Of a stretch of 64,000 nt of DNA, positions 29,277 through 42,710 are shown piece after piece. The translations under genes and the position numbers were made by a program. Source of the DNA: Gammaproteobacteria bacterium (GTDB taxonomy: Bacteria; Pseudomonadota; Gammaproteobacteria; Pseudomonadales; Azotimanducaceae); assembly GCA_002689445.1 (NCBI GenBank), contig NZGC01000075.1, positions 5,258 to 69,257 of the forward strand, given 5' to 3'. Position 1 is the stretch's first letter. The number at the start of each line of letters is the position of its first letter. Below the pieces are notes generated by a model. It worked only from the letters and a program-made list of their open reading frames with translations. It ran no database searches and was not told the DNA's origin.

Positions 29277-29820
29277 TGATGGGTAAATGGATTTGACTGG
29301 GTCTCACCATCCCTGGCGACAAGTCCTCGACCGAAAATGGACCGATTTGCACGCGGTAGAGACGCAAAGTGGGGAAGCCTACGGCCGCTGTCATCCGCCG
29401 AACTTGTCGATTCTTACCTTCCCATAAGACGACCTCCAGCCAACCCGTAGGCTGATTCAGGCGTAATCGGATATTGGGTTGCCGATCAGCCAGGGGAGGG
29501 TCAATGCGCGCAACTTTTGCAGGTCGGGTTAGGCCATCCTTGAGTTGCACCCCTTTTATGAGCTCCGCAATGGCCTGATCCGAACAAATGCCTTCGGTTT
29601 GGACCCAATAGCGCTTAGGCATCTTTTGACTGGGTTCTGCGATCCTCGCTTGAAGTTGCCCTGAATTGGTGAGCACCACCAGGCCCTCAGAATCCTTATC
29701 TAACCGACCGGCAGGATAAAAGTTCGGTAAATCGATGAAGTCAGCAAGGGTCGGGCCATCCCCGGTAAATTGACAGAGGACACCATAAGGCTTGTTAAAC
29801 AGCAATAAGTCGTGAGTCAT
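29242..29820 (-). CDS. rluE: 23S rRNA pseudouridine synthase RluE-like
   Basis: The 192-residue protein belongs to the RsuA/RluB/E/F pseudouridine synthases but lacks an S4 domain, as RluE does; E. coli RluE modifies U2457. The catalytic aspartate is in PAGRLDKDSEGLVVLT, the start has LLLFNKPYGVLCQF and the C-terminal motif is WEGKNRQVRRMTAAVG. I choose ATG 29820, giving the family N-terminus; the frame is open further upstream to 29856. Position between nudJ and clpS agrees with the E. coli chromosome order. Confidence 0.93.
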   Translation of the reverse strand: MTHDLLLFNKPYGVLCQFTGDGPTLADFIDLPNFYPAGRLDKDSEGLVVLTNSGQLQARIAEPSQKMPKRYWVQTEGICSDQAIAELIKGVQLKDGLTRPAKVARIDPPLADRQPNIRLRLNQPTGWLEVVLWEGKNRQVRRMTAAVGFPTLRLYRVQIGPFSVEDLSPGMVRPSQIHLPITKNRRRLHPNR

Positions 29821-29990
29821 GGGGTCAGCATGGCACACCTTTTGGCGTTGCGTCACTCGCCCACGTCAAGATTGGTGAAATTTGCGGGCTTAGCGCATAC
29901 TCGATTGCGAGTACGGGAATTTGAGTGCTCGAATCGGGTAAGAAGAACTACAGGCGGTTGGCCTGCGTATTATGAGAGACTTTAAAAATA

Positions 29991-30374
29991 ATGAATCATC
30001 CCAATAGTAAAGAGATGTCGGGCGCAGAATTAGAGAAATTAGACGGGATCGTCGCTCAAAATGAAGAGGACGATCAGGGTGTCGGTGTGATTACCGCGCC
30101 TGAAAAGCCTAAATTGGCGAAACCACCCTTGTGGAAGGTGGTGTTGTTGAATGATGATTACACGCCGATGGAATTTGTCGTGGAAATCCTGCAGATTTTT
30201 TTTGGTATGACGGGGGAGAAAGCAACCCAAATTATGCTTGCCGTCCATCGCACCGGTAAAGGAACGTGTGGAATTTATGCTCGAGATATCGCAGAGACAA
30301 AATCAGCGCAAGTGAACCAGTACGCTCAAGAAAACCAACATCCACTGGTTTCGGAAATCGAACCCGCCGACTAG
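29991..30374 (+). CDS. clpS: ClpS adaptor for ClpA
   Basis: ClpS recognises N-degron residues and brings substrates to ClpAP. The 127-residue protein has a flexible acidic N-tail of about 40 residues, then the core with [15 protein letters not shown] (the binding-pocket NDD), the [10 protein letters not shown] segment with the substrate-binding histidine, and [11 protein letters not shown]. It is 24 bases before clpA, in the order seen in most proteobacteria. The ribosome site is weak. A hairpin TACTCG-ATTG-CGAGTA lies about 90 bases upstream. Confidence 0.96.
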   Translation: MNHPNSKEMSGAELEKLDGIVAQNEEDDQGVGVITAPEKPKLAKPPLWKVVLLNDDYTPMEFVVEILQIFFGMTGEKATQIMLAVHRTGKGTCGIYARDIAETKSAQVNQYAQENQHPLVSEIEPAD

Positions 30375-30398
30375 CTCGGTACAATTAAGAGGCACATT

Positions 30399-32657
30399 AT
30401 GCTCAGTCGTGAATTAGAAGTATCTCTCAACCTTGCTTTCAAAGACGCAAGGTCTCAGCGTCACGAATTGATGAGTGTCGAGCACTTACTTTTGGCGCTG
30501 TTGGATAACACCGCTGCGGTTAACGTTTTGACGGCTTGCAATGCCAACATTGAAAAATTAAAAACCGAGCTCACAAACTTCGTCGCTGAAACAACACCGT
30601 TGATACCCGAAGAGCAAGAAGGCAGAGAAACACAGCCCACGCTCGGATTCCAGCGAGTATTGCAGCGAGCGGTATTTCACGTGCAAAGCTCGGGGAAAAA
30701 GGAAGTGACCGGCGCGCACGTGCTAGTCGCGATATTCTCAGAAGCCGAGAGTCATGCGGTGTTCTTGTTGAAGGACCAAGAAGTTAATCGAATTGACGTG
30801 GTGAATTATATCTCGCACGGTACTCGCAAGGATGGTGTTGAAGAGGCAGAGGAAGGAGTAACCGAGCAAGAGAGCAGCGAAGAAGAAGGCGGCAAAGCGA
30901 GTCCTTTAGAAGCTTACGCAACCAACCTCAACGAATTGGCCAAGACAGGTCAAATCGACCCATTGATTGGTAGAACTGAGGAGGTCGAGCGAGTCGTACA
31001 GACTTTGTCTCGTCGTCGCAAGAACAACCCTTTGCTGGTAGGTGAGTCCGGCGTAGGCAAGACGGCCATTGCCGAGGGCTTAGCAAAGTTGATTGTGGAC
31101 GGTAAGGTGCCGGAAATAATTGCTGAGAGCACCGTCTACAGTCTTGATTTAGGCGCGTTACTTGCGGGTACAAAGTATCGAGGTGATTTCGAGAAGCGAC
31201 TCAAAGGCTTGTTAAACGAGCTGAAAAAGTCAAAGAGTCAAATTTTGTTTATCGATGAGATCCATACCATTATCGGGGCTGGCGCCGCTTCGGGAGGGGT
31301 GATGGATGCGTCTAATTTGCTCAAACCACTGTTGGCGTCGGGTGAGATCCGCTGTCTAGGGAGCACAACTTATCAGGAGTATCGAGGTATTTTTGATAAG
31401 GATAGGGCATTGTCGAGACGATTCCAGAAAATCGACGTCAGTGAACCCAGCGTCGACGATACGTATTTGATCTTGAAGGGGTTAAAGGCGAAATACGAAG
31501 AGCATCATCAATTGAAATACACGGATCGAAGTTTGCGTGTTGCCGCTGAATTGGCTCAAAAGTTTATCAACGATCGGTTTTTGCCAGACAAGGCGATTGA
31601 CGTGATCGATGAGGTCGGCGCTTTTCAGCAACTGCAGCCGGCCAGTCGCCGCAAAAAGCAAATAGGGGTGACAGATGTAGAGCGAATGGTTGCCAAAATC
31701 GCTCGTATTCCGTCGGCGAGCGTGTCGTCTGATGAGAAAGAGTCTTTAAAAGATTTGGATGCCAATTTAAAGATGGTGATTTTTGGTCAGGACGAAGCCA
31801 TCGATTCGCTGTCTAGTGCTATCAAATTGGCCCGAGCGGGGTTAAGAGAGGGCGAGAAACCCATCGGCTCATTTTTGTTCTCTGGGCCGACGGGTGTGGG
31901 TAAGACAGAAGTCTGTCGACAACTCGCCCGGATCATGGGCGTTGAATTAGTGCGTTTTGATATGTCGGAATACATGGAAAGACATACGGTATCTCGGTTG
32001 ATTGGTGCGCCTCCCGGGTATGTGGGTTTTGATCAGGGCGGGCTGTTGACGGAGGCAATTACCAAACAACCCCACTGCGTACTGCTGCTCGATGAAATCG
32101 AAAAAGCGCATCCGGATGTCTTTAACCTGTTGTTGCAGGTCATGGACCATGGCGCGTTGACCGATAATAACGGCCGTCGCGCTGACTTTAAAAACGTAGT
32201 GTTGGTCATGACGACCAATGCAGGCGCACAAGAGATGTCTCGCAGCTCTATTGGATTTCAAGATCAGGATCATTCAACCGACGGCATGGAAGTCGTAAAG
32301 AAGCTCTTCACGCCAGAGTTTCGCAATCGCCTGGATGGCATTATTCCGTTTGGTCCTCTTGCAAAAGAAGTGATTAAAACGGTCGTTGACAAGTTTCTTG
32401 TTGAAATTCAGGTGCAGCTTGATGAGAAAAAAGTGCTCCTCGACGTCACAGACGCCGCCCGCGCTTGGCTTGGCGAGCATGGCTATGACGAGGCGCTGGG
32501 CGCAAGGCCGATGCAGCGCCTGATACAGAACAAAATTAAAAAGCCGTTAGCAGAAGACATCTTGTTTGGGCGGCTTGCTAAGCAAGGCGGTTTGGTGCGC
32601 GTGGATGTTGAGGATGGTGAACTGCAGCTGATTATCGAAGAAGAGGTGCTGGCCTAG
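30399..32657 (+). CDS. clpA: ATP-dependent Clp protease ATPase subunit ClpA
   Basis: ClpA unfolds proteins for ClpP. The 752-residue product has the Clp N-domain repeats (1-145), an acidic linker (about 150-165), D1 with Walker A GESGVGKT near 215 and LFIDEIHTIIG, then D2 with GPTGVGKT near 496 and LLLDEIEKAHPD, and the IGL-like loop region for ClpP docking near residue 615 (SSIGFQDQ). The length is normal. It converges with infA, 23 bases between stops. E. coli has the serW tRNA here; none is visible. Confidence 0.97.
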   Translation: MLSRELEVSLNLAFKDARSQRHELMSVEHLLLALLDNTAAVNVLTACNANIEKLKTELTNFVAETTPLIPEEQEGRETQPTLGFQRVLQRAVFHVQSSGKKEVTGAHVLVAIFSEAESHAVFLLKDQEVNRIDVVNYISHGTRKDGVEEAEEGVTEQESSEEEGGKASPLEAYATNLNELAKTGQIDPLIGRTEEVERVVQTLSRRRKNNPLLVGESGVGKTAIAEGLAKLIVDGKVPEIIAESTVYSLDLGALLAGTKYRGDFEKRLKGLLNELKKSKSQILFIDEIHTIIGAGAASGGVMDASNLLKPLLASGEIRCLGSTTYQEYRGIFDKDRALSRRFQKIDVSEPSVDDTYLILKGLKAKYEEHHQLKYTDRSLRVAAELAQKFINDRFLPDKAIDVIDEVGAFQQLQPASRRKKQIGVTDVERMVAKIARIPSASVSSDEKESLKDLDANLKMVIFGQDEAIDSLSSAIKLARAGLREGEKPIGSFLFSGPTGVGKTEVCRQLARIMGVELVRFDMSEYMERHTVSRLIGAPPGYVGFDQGGLLTEAITKQPHCVLLLDEIEKAHPDVFNLLLQVMDHGALTDNNGRRADFKNVVLVMTTNAGAQEMSRSSIGFQDQDHSTDGMEVVKKLFTPEFRNRLDGIIPFGPLAKEVIKTVVDKFLVEIQVQLDEKKVLLDVTDAARAWLGEHGYDEALGARPMQRLIQNKIKKPLAEDILFGRLAKQGGLVRVDVEDGELQLIIEEEVLA

Positions 32658-32680
32658 CGTCCAGCATCGATGAACGGTGC

Positions 32681-32896
32681 TTATTCTCTAAACGTGATTC
32701 TGCCTTTAGAGAGGTCGTAGGGCGAGACTTCGACCTTGACTTTATCGCCGGTCAAAATCCGAATGTAATTTTTACGCATCTTCCCTGAAATATGGGCCAT
32801 GACAACATGGCCATTTTCCAGTTCCACTCGAAACATGGTGTTCGGTAGGGTGTCGATGACCGTGCCCGATAGCTGTAACTGTTCTTCTTTTGCCAT
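32681..32896 (-). CDS. infA: Translation initiation factor IF-1
   Basis: The 71-residue OB-fold protein is almost identical to IF-1 of other gammaproteobacteria, with [15 protein letters not shown] and [15 protein letters not shown], and it binds the A site of the 30S subunit. I use ATG 32896, giving the standard MAKEEQ start; the longer open frame upstream is not part of the family. It is downstream of bpt by 90 bases on the same strand. Confidence 0.98.
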   Translation of the reverse strand: MAKEEQLQLSGTVIDTLPNTMFRVELENGHVVMAHISGKMRKNYIRILTGDKVKVEVSPYDLSKGRITFRE

Positions 32897-32986
32897 TGTG
32901 CCTCTTACAGTGACCTTCGTGAAAGTGTGCGCATTTTGCACTAATTGCTTCGGCAAGGCAAAACGGCGGCCTGCCTGGCGTTGCCA

Positions 32987-33739
32987 TTACCGTAAAGGTG
33001 GAATCGGGTAACGTTGCCAGCCCGATGGACCAAGCCGCTCTTGAGGTAAAAAATCACCCTTGTAATTCATTTTGGGACTCTGCTCTATCCAATAACCTAA
33101 ATAGACAAACGATAGGCCGAGATGCTTTGCTCTTGAGATTAACTCCAAAATTGCGAAGGTCCCGAGGGATCTCTTTGACTCTGAAGGATCGAAGAAAGTG
33201 TAAATGGCCGACAGGCTGTCGCTTAGCCAGTCAACCACAGCGACCGCGATCAGACGCTCATCCAAAGAAAATTCGATGAACCGGGCCTCCGGACGGCCTA
33301 CGACCAGAAAATCGGAAAATTGCTCTCGAGAGGGTGGATACATATCCCCGTCCGCATGCCGCGCACGAATGTAACGCTGATACAGTAACCAGAGGGTTTC
33401 GTTATCGCGTGGCGGGGTGATCTGCATTGAAAGGTCTGCGTTGAGACGTCGTATGCGTCGGTGTCGTCTTCCTTCGAAAAAATCCCTGACCGGCACACGA
33501 GTAGGGACGCAAGCCTGACAGGTTTGGCAGTAGGGCTTGTAGACATAGGGGCCGCTACGGCGAAATCCCAGGCCTGAAAGCGTTGAATATTCCTCGGTAC
33601 TGATTTGACGCTCGGGGTCTGCGAATACCGTTGTTGCCTGCCGCCCTTCGAGATAACTACAGGCATGAGCAGGCGATTGGAAAAATTGAATAGACTCAAG
33701 ATGGCTCAAAGCTCGGCCCTCTGCGCAAGGATTTGCCAT
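32987..33739 (-). CDS. bpt: Aspartate/glutamate leucyltransferase Bpt
   Basis: Bpt attaches leucine to N-terminal Asp or Glu, making them targets of ClpS/ClpA. The 250-residue protein carries the N-terminal ATE domain with HACSYLEGR and the cysteine set YCQTCQACVPTRVPV, and the C-terminal GNAT-like domain with DMYPPSREQF and YLGYWIEQSPKMNYK. ATG 33739 is the most likely start, overlapping the aat 3' end by 34 bases; the in-frame TTG at 33787 is less likely. Order aat-bpt beside clpSA is a known grouping in several marine gammaproteobacteria. Confidence 0.93.
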   Translation of the reverse strand: MANPCAEGRALSHLESIQFFQSPAHACSYLEGRQATTVFADPERQISTEEYSTLSGLGFRRSGPYVYKPYCQTCQACVPTRVPVRDFFEGRRHRRIRRLNADLSMQITPPRDNETLWLLYQRYIRARHADGDMYPPSREQFSDFLVVGRPEARFIEFSLDERLIAVAVVDWLSDSLSAIYTFFDPSESKRSLGTFAILELISRAKHLGLSFVYLGYWIEQSPKMNYKGDFLPQERLGPSGWQRYPIPPLR

Positions 33740-34380
33740 TCTGGCAAGATGCCTTGATGCGCGCGCAACTTGGGAGGGTGAGGGCAAGGCACCCTGGTCG
33801 CCTTCAGAAAATCCTCTCGAGGCATTTCGGCGGCACCCAATGACATAAGATGAGGGTTAGGCATTTGACAGTCGATCAAACTAAATTTGAGTAATGTGCA
33901 CAGTCTAGCAAGATAGCTAAAGGCCACTTTCGAGGCACCACTCTCTTCGGAAAACATGGATTCGCCACAAAAGACGTTGCCGATTGATAAGCCATAGAGT
34001 CCCCCGACCAGTACGCCATCTTTAAAGCAGGCGATGGCGTGAGCAAGTCCCCGGTCAAACAGCTCAGTATAGGCTGCTACCATAGACGGAGTAATCCAGG
34101 TTGCTTGCCCTTTGGAGGTTCGTACGGTTCTGCAGCGGGTGATGACCTGCTCGAAATGTTGGTCAAGAGTGATTTGATAGGGATTTCGTCGGAGCAATTT
34201 AGCGAGACTTTTGCTGGGTTTAAAGTCCTCAGGTGTCACCACAGCTCGCATAGGCGGAGACCACCAAAGAATGGGTTGGTCATCTTCAAACCATGGAAAG
34301 ATACCGTTTTGATAGGCCAAAAGCAGCCTTTGCCAGGAAAGATCGCCACCAGCGGCGAGTAATCCTGCTGGCGTTTGCAA
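33706..34380 (-). CDS. aat: Leucyl/phenylalanyl-tRNA--protein transferase Aat (5' end uncertain)
   Basis: Aat adds Leu or Phe to N-terminal Lys or Arg. Family features are GLLAAGGDLS, GIFPWFEDDQPILWWSP, the central GGLYGLSIGNVFCGESMFS and DCQMPNPH. The first ordinary start is TTG 34380, directly before GLLAAGGDL, but homologous residues continue upstream (ILDQRLWFPDPESAL), up to a stop near 34460. There no ATG, GTG or TTG is found; ATC at 34438-34440 has GGAG eight bases before and would give 244 residues. A frameshift is another possibility. The gene follows trxB closely, as in E. coli relatives. Confidence 0.93.
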   Translation of the reverse strand: MQTPAGLLAAGGDLSWQRLLLAYQNGIFPWFEDDQPILWWSPPMRAVVTPEDFKPSKSLAKLLRRNPYQITLDQHFEQVITRCRTVRTSKGQATWITPSMVAAYTELFDRGLAHAIACFKDGVLVGGLYGLSIGNVFCGESMFSEESGASKVAFSYLARLCTLLKFSLIDCQMPNPHLMSLGAAEMPREDFLKATRVPCPHPPKLRAHQGILPEWQILAQRAEL

Positions 34381-34454
34381 AGCAGACTCTGGATCGGGAA
34401 ACCAAAGACGTTGATCCAGTATCGTAACCTTTTCGGTGATTGCACTTTCTCCGT

Positions 34455-36087
<1,633 letters not shown>

Positions 36088-38418
36088 GTGACGCAAGCGA
36101 AGGTAAAAGACCAGAGCGACAGGCCAAGTTTTCTGGAGGTGCTGTCACCTCGACTGCGCGAATCATTGATTATCGGGCAGGTGCTCCTGGCGGTGCTTTT
36201 TGCTGCAGCCTTGTACAGTTTCGACCCGACTGACCCAGGATGGACATATACGGGACAAGATTCGGAAATCTCGAATTTGGTGGGTGCAACGGGTGCCTGG
36301 GTTGCCGACGTTCTGCTTGTGGTTTTTGGAGTATCCGCATTTGTATTTCCTTTGATTTTGCTGGTACCGGTCGTGAGGAAGTTGGCAAATCAAGGGGAAG
36401 CCGGGTTTTCACCCGCGTTAGTACTGGTGCAAACATTGGGTTTGCTGTTAACCATCATCGCCTGCACGGTATTGGCCGACCTGCATTTTTACGCTGCGGG
36501 GACGGAACTTCGCGAGGGCAGCGGTGGTGTCGTTGGGCAAGTGCTCAGCAACTTTTTATTACCCATGGTCAGTTATGTTGGGACCACCGTGCTTATGTTG
36601 GCGGTGCTGTTATTGGGCGCAACGCTCATGATAGAAATTTCATGGTTGGACGTCATCGATAGGACGGGCGGCCTTGCAGTGACGCTTTGGTCGAAGGGAC
36701 ATGAGCGCTACAAGCGATATCAAGCCAATCGATTAACCGCATCGACGGTAGAAGTGCAAACCAAAGCCAGGGAAGTCAAGCGTCAGCATCATGCTGAACA
36801 AAAGCATAAGCGGGCGCCATTAAAAATTGAAAAACGGGTAGAAAAGCCGATCGAAATCAGCGAAAGAGCGGCGAGGGAAAAGCAAGGGAACTTGTTTAAG
36901 ACCGAAGTGATCGAGGGCTTACCTGCGCTGAGCTTGTTGGATGCGCGTGAACTGAACGGGCAACGAGGGTTTTCTGAACAAGATCTAGAGGCTCTCTCGC
37001 GATTACTCGAATTAAAGCTCAAGGATTATGGCGTAGACGCAGAAGTGGTGGCTGTGTTCCCGGGGCCGGTCATCACGCGATTCGAAATTCTGCCAGCGGC
37101 GGGCGTTAAAGTCAGTCGCATCTCGGGATTGGCCAAGGATTTGGCAAGGTCCTTGGCGGTGATCAGTGTTCGGGTCGTCGAAGTGATTCCTGGTAAGCCA
37201 GTGGTGGGTATTGAGATTCCCAATGAGGATCGAGAGATTGTTCGATTAAGTCAGGTGTTATCCTCCAAGAGCTACGACGAGTCACTGTCGCCTTTGTCAT
37301 TGGCGCTAGGACACGACATTGCAGGTGAACCAGTGGTAGTCGATCTCGCTAAGATGCCTCATTTGTTGGTGGCAGGTACAACAGGATCAGGTAAGTCGGT
37401 TGGGATTAATGCGATGATCTTGTCGCTGTTGTTCAAAGCCTCTCCAGAAGAAGTTCGCCTAATCATGGTAGACCCAAAAATGTTGGAGCTGGCGGTCTAC
37501 GAAGGGATACCGCATTTGTTGACGCCGGTTGTCACGGATATGAAGGATGCTGCGAATGCGTTGCGTTGGTGTGTTGCTGAAATGGAGCGCCGTTATCGAT
37601 TGATGGCTGCGATGGGGGTTCGTAACGTTGGCGGTTTCAATCGGAAAGTTAAAGATGCCATTAAGGCTGGTGAAGGGATTCCCGACCCCTTGTGGCGGCC
37701 AGACCCGATGCTTGAGGAGCAAGATCAGAGTGCACCGCTCCTTGAATCTCTGCCTTTTATCGTGGTTGTGATCGATGAATTCGCCGACATGATGATGATC
37801 GTTGGCAAAAAGGTCGAAGAGTTAATCGCTCGAATTGCTCAGAAAGCCCGAGCGGCCGGTATCCATTTAGTGCTCGCGACCCAGAGGCCCTCGGTTGATG
37901 TTATTACCGGACTCATTAAGGCGAATGTTCCAACAAGAATTGCGTTTCAAGTCTCCAGCAAAATCGATTCGCGAACCATATTAGACCAGGGAGGCGCTGA
38001 ACAACTCCTTGGGCACGGTGATATGTTGTACATGCCAGGCGGTTCTCCAATTCCGACCCGAGTGCATGGTGCCTTTGTAGACGATGAAGAGGTTCATCGC
38101 GTGGTTGAAAGTTGGAAGTCGTTGGGTGAACCCAATTATTTGGATGAAATCCTAGACTCGCGAACAGATACGGAGTTGCTTCCAGGCAATGCGGGCATGG
38201 AGGCAGAAGGCGACCCAGAGGCAGATCCCTTGTATGACGAAGCCGTAGCCTTTGTGACCGAAAGCGGTCGAGCCTCGATTTCTGCCGTGCAACGTAAGTT
38301 GCGCATAGGCTACAACCGAGCTGCGCGTATGGTTGAAGAAATGGAGCAGGCCGGTGTGGTTAGCGGAATGAACAGTAACGGTTCAAGAGAAGTCCTTGCC
38401 CATGCGCCTCCAGATTAG
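36088..38418 (+). CDS. ftsK: DNA translocase FtsK
   Basis: FtsK anchors at the division septum and pumps chromosome ends toward dif. The 776-residue protein has four N-terminal TM helices (about 27-45, 63-92, 105-130 and 150-180), a charged linker of about 80 residues, which is short compared with E. coli, then the motor with Walker A GTTGSGKS at 430-437, [11 protein letters not shown], and the C-terminal gamma winged helix (about 715-765, [23 protein letters not shown]) that reads KOPS. The start is GTG 36088 after GGTGGAG. lolA overlaps the end by 17 bases. Confidence 0.96.
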   Translation: MTQAKVKDQSDRPSFLEVLSPRLRESLIIGQVLLAVLFAAALYSFDPTDPGWTYTGQDSEISNLVGATGAWVADVLLVVFGVSAFVFPLILLVPVVRKLANQGEAGFSPALVLVQTLGLLLTIIACTVLADLHFYAAGTELREGSGGVVGQVLSNFLLPMVSYVGTTVLMLAVLLLGATLMIEISWLDVIDRTGGLAVTLWSKGHERYKRYQANRLTASTVEVQTKAREVKRQHHAEQKHKRAPLKIEKRVEKPIEISERAAREKQGNLFKTEVIEGLPALSLLDARELNGQRGFSEQDLEALSRLLELKLKDYGVDAEVVAVFPGPVITRFEILPAAGVKVSRISGLAKDLARSLAVISVRVVEVIPGKPVVGIEIPNEDREIVRLSQVLSSKSYDESLSPLSLALGHDIAGEPVVVDLAKMPHLLVAGTTGSGKSVGINAMILSLLFKASPEEVRLIMVDPKMLELAVYEGIPHLLTPVVTDMKDAANALRWCVAEMERRYRLMAAMGVRNVGGFNRKVKDAIKAGEGIPDPLWRPDPMLEEQDQSAPLLESLPFIVVVIDEFADMMMIVGKKVEELIARIAQKARAAGIHLVLATQRPSVDVITGLIKANVPTRIAFQVSSKIDSRTILDQGGAEQLLGHGDMLYMPGGSPIPTRVHGAFVDDEEVHRVVESWKSLGEPNYLDEILDSRTDTELLPGNAGMEAEGDPEADPLYDEAVAFVTESGRASISAVQRKLRIGYNRAARMVEEMEQAGVVSGMNSNGSREVLAHAPPD

Positions 38419-39073
38419 AGGGATCTCTAGGCCAAAATGCCTCGGTTGGGCATCTATGCTAGCGATACTGTTCGGCCTGGGGCTGGTCGACAGAGGAGCC
38501 TACGGCGAACAAGCCGCCGTCATGCCAACAGCGACAGAAATACTCAGCGCCAAGCTCAGTGCATTGCAATCGCTCTCCATGTCTTACACGCAGTTCATGC
38601 CAACGGTTAATGAAACACCAAAATTAGGGATGTTTTATCTCGAGCGTTCAGGCAAGTTTCGGCTTGAATCTGACGATCAGACATTGGTGATATCGGATGG
38701 AGAATCAATTTGGGAGTATGATGCTCTGCTACAACAAGCGAAGGTGAAGACCTTCGCATCGCTCTTAGATTGGTCCCCTGCAAAGGTGCTTCTGATGAAG
38801 CATTCAGAGATCGATCAACGTTTCTCGGTCTTGGTGTCAGAAGATGCCGAGGGCCAGCACTTTTCTTTAGAGCCGAAGGATCCGGAAGCGTTGATTCGCA
38901 CGCTCACTCTCTCTTTCAAGGCGAACAAGCCGTCGGGTTTGAGGGTGGCTCCCCGCTCTGGCAATGAAGTGGTTTTCGCTCTGAAGACTGAGGCGGTTAA
39001 TAGTGTATTGGATACTGACTTGTTTGAGTTCAATCCACCGGCACAGACCGATGTTATTGATTTCAGGCCTTAG
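38402..39073 (+). CDS. lolA: Outer-membrane lipoprotein carrier LolA
   Basis: LolA ferries lipoproteins through the periplasm to LolB. The 223-residue product begins with a signal peptide (basic start, hydrophobic 17-29), and the mature part has the LolA beta-sheet pattern: [32 protein letters not shown] and [14 protein letters not shown] at the end. Sequence similarity is modest but position between ftsK and rarA is diagnostic. ATG 38402 is preferred over TTG 38396. Confidence 0.92.
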   Translation: MRLQIRGISRPKCLGWASMLAILFGLGLVDRGAYGEQAAVMPTATEILSAKLSALQSLSMSYTQFMPTVNETPKLGMFYLERSGKFRLESDDQTLVISDGESIWEYDALLQQAKVKTFASLLDWSPAKVLLMKHSEIDQRFSVLVSEDAEGQHFSLEPKDPEALIRTLTLSFKANKPSGLRVAPRSGNEVVFALKTEAVNSVLDTDLFEFNPPAQTDVIDFRP

Positions 39074-39118
39074 CGCCGTGGTGTTTTGTGTAGAGAAGTC
39101 TCCCTATCGGTGTGTCAA

Positions 39119-40435
39119 ATGAAGACCGCCGTCGATGCCTCACGGCCGCTTGCCGATCGGGTGAGACCCAAAATGCTCGAAGAAGTTGCGGGTCAAAGTC
39201 ATCTGTTGGGGCCAGGTAAGCCGCTCCAGCAGATGATAGACCGGGGTCAATTGCATTCCTTAGTTTTGTGGGGGCCGCCTGGGACAGGCAAGACGACCTT
39301 GGCACGCATCATTGCCGAGCACTGCCAAGCCCATTTTATTGCTTTATCGGCAGTATTGAGTGGGGTTAAAGACATTCGTGCGGCGATTGAGGTGGCTCGT
39401 TCAAATGCTCAAGAAGATACGCAAACGCTGCTGTTCGTCGACGAAGTCCATCGCTTTAATAAATCGCAGCAGGATGCTTTTTTGCCGCATGTAGAAGATG
39501 GCACCTTGGTCTTCATCGGTGCAACCACTGAGAACCCATCTTTTGAGCTGAATTCAGCGTTACTCAGTCGGGCTAGGGTCTATGTGCTCAAACCATTAAC
39601 CGTTGAAGATTTACACTTGGTACTAAGGCGTGGTTTGAGCCGCCTATCAGGCAGAGAACCGACCCACAGTGAAGATCAAGTCCTACAAACCGTCGCTCAA
39701 GCCAGTGATGGCGATGCGCGACTAGCGCTCAATTTGCTGGAAATAGGATGGACGAACTGCGGCCAGGAGCACTTGACGAAGGAAGCTATGCTGCCCGTGC
39801 TGGGTGAGGGAGCAAGGCGTTTTGATAAACGTGGCGATGTGTTTTTTGATCAGATCTCTGCATTGCACAAGGCCGTCCGAGGTTCAAACCCTGATGCCGC
39901 GCTCTACTGGCTCGCAAGGATGCTAGACGGAGGGTGCGACCCTATTTATGTCGCGAGGCGCTTGGTTCGGATGGCAACTGAGGATATCGGCAACGCAGAT
40001 CCCAGAGCGTTGCAATTGGCTCTAAATGCCTGGGACGTGCAGCGGCGATTAGGAATGCCCGAAGGAGAATTGGCGCTTGCGCAAGCAGTGGTTTATCTTG
40101 CTGTGGCTGCAAAGAGTAATGCAGTCTACCTGGCTTGGCATAGAGCTAAGCAGGCCGTTGCTGAGAACGGGTCCCTCGAGGTCCCGCATCATCTTCGAAA
40201 TGCACCGACTGAGCTTTTGACGACACTAGGGCATGGTAAGGATTACCAGTATGCGCATGATTTCGATCAGGCCTATGTTCCTGGTGAGCGCTATGTACCT
40301 GAAGCGCTCGGAGAGATTCTGTTCTATGAGCCCACGGATCGTGGTTTAGAAGGCAAAATTAAAGACAAAATGGCTTATCTGCGGCAATTAGATGCAGGCA
40401 GTTACGTTCGCCGGGATGAGCCCAAAAATAACTAA
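39119..40435 (+). CDS. rarA: Replication-associated AAA ATPase RarA (MgsA)
   Basis: RarA acts at stalled replication forks. The 438-residue protein has the clamp-loader-like AAA module with GPPGTGKT at 52-59, [19 protein letters not shown], the sensor [12 protein letters not shown] and arginine finger region [11 protein letters not shown], then the C-terminal tetramerisation part ([11 protein letters not shown]). ATG 39119 gives a family-like start; an upstream in-frame TTG at 39086 exists. Lies between lolA and crcB as in related genomes. Confidence 0.96.
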   Translation: MKTAVDASRPLADRVRPKMLEEVAGQSHLLGPGKPLQQMIDRGQLHSLVLWGPPGTGKTTLARIIAEHCQAHFIALSAVLSGVKDIRAAIEVARSNAQEDTQTLLFVDEVHRFNKSQQDAFLPHVEDGTLVFIGATTENPSFELNSALLSRARVYVLKPLTVEDLHLVLRRGLSRLSGREPTHSEDQVLQTVAQASDGDARLALNLLEIGWTNCGQEHLTKEAMLPVLGEGARRFDKRGDVFFDQISALHKAVRGSNPDAALYWLARMLDGGCDPIYVARRLVRMATEDIGNADPRALQLALNAWDVQRRLGMPEGELALAQAVVYLAVAAKSNAVYLAWHRAKQAVAENGSLEVPHHLRNAPTELLTTLGHGKDYQYAHDFDQAYVPGERYVPEALGEILFYEPTDRGLEGKIKDKMAYLRQLDAGSYVRRDEPKNN

Positions 40436-40479
40436 TAACTCAATGTGAGTCTGCCGATGGTGGGCGTAGGGTCAGCGAT

Positions 40480-40857
40480 ATGATTTGGATTTGGATTGCC
40501 GGTGGTGGTGCGCTAGGAGCGGTGGCGCGAGTGCTGCTTGCGTCCTGGATTGGACGTATCGCACACGAAGGAATGCCCCTGGGCATTCTGATGGTTAATC
40601 TGGTGGGTTGCGGTTTGATGGGCGCCGCTTTTGTGCTGCTAGATCGTTTTGAGCCAACCCCTGCCGTTCGTCAGTTTGTCACCGCTGGGCTCTTGGGGGC
40701 TTTCACCACCTTTTCTAGTTTTGCGCTCGAAGCTTATCATTTGGTGATCGATGGCCGAGCAACCCTTGCTCTAGGTTATGTGATGAGTAGCATCGTGGGT
40801 GGCGTGATCGCGCTTTTGCTGGGTATCGCGCTCACGGAATGGGGTTTGAGCCATTGA
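40480..40857 (+). CDS. crcB: Fluoride channel CrcB/FluC
   Basis: CrcB is a small dual-topology fluoride channel. The 125-residue protein has four TM helices, the pore signature GGALGAVARVLL at the start, NLVGCGLMGA and GLLGAFTTFSSFALE, including the conserved Asn and Phe residues of the pore. A second copy, sometimes found in tandem, is absent. No complete fluoride riboswitch can be folded in the 44-base leader. Confidence 0.95.
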   Translation: MIWIWIAGGGALGAVARVLLASWIGRIAHEGMPLGILMVNLVGCGLMGAAFVLLDRFEPTPAVRQFVTAGLLGAFTTFSSFALEAYHLVIDGRATLALGYVMSSIVGGVIALLLGIALTEWGLSH

Positions 40858-40918
40858 ATAAAAATCAAGCAGGCTTTAACCTTGCGCGCTGCAGAAAAAG
40901 CGGCTTAGGTCTTTGTGA

Positions 40919-42229
<1,311 letters not shown>

Positions 42230-42710
42230 CGAAAGGCCCGTTTGCGAGAGGCTTGGTAGTAGGGCCGGATTTGGGCAATAGGCTCTTCCAAGCGTGCTTG
42301 TCGTGCCCCGCGGTGGGTATGAACAAGCTGTCAGCGAGTGCAAATGCCTCAGGAAATAGGCTGTTGGGGCTGGATTTCATTTAAATTCTGAAACCGGAAC
42401 GGAGCCTTGCCGGCGACCTTGAACGGTACTGTCATTCGGACCAATGGCGATGATGGGTGACAACAGATTGGCAGACGAAGTGGAGAACACTTTGATGGGT
42501 GATAGGCATTACTCCAATCACCTTGGATGATCCCCAATTGAGGCCGGATACAGGGGCTTGTTGATCCGACGTCGCAACAAAGCATTGCGCAAAAGCACTT
42601 CAGTAAAGTAGTGCACAAAGCATTACAGCAGAGCTCTGGTTGATTGCAGTATGTTCTCAGGAGAGATCACTGGGCTTACACCCTGTCTTTTCCCCTTGGA
42701 GAGGGGGCTA
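42230..42710. other. Intergenic region after serS
   Basis: About 480 bases between the convergent serS and GST-like genes show no recognisable gene. A CCCC...GGGG hairpin preceded by TTTT (42687-42709) has its T-run on the wrong side for a GST terminator. The 9-base word CAAAGCATT occurs twice (about 42581 and 42616). No tRNA could be folded. Confidence 0.4.

Noticed and set aside
40436-40480. Possible fluoride riboswitch before crcB (GCCGATGGTGGGC)
   Set aside because: Only the short GATGG word is similar; the leader is too short for the pseudoknot and the downstream pairing elements are missing.
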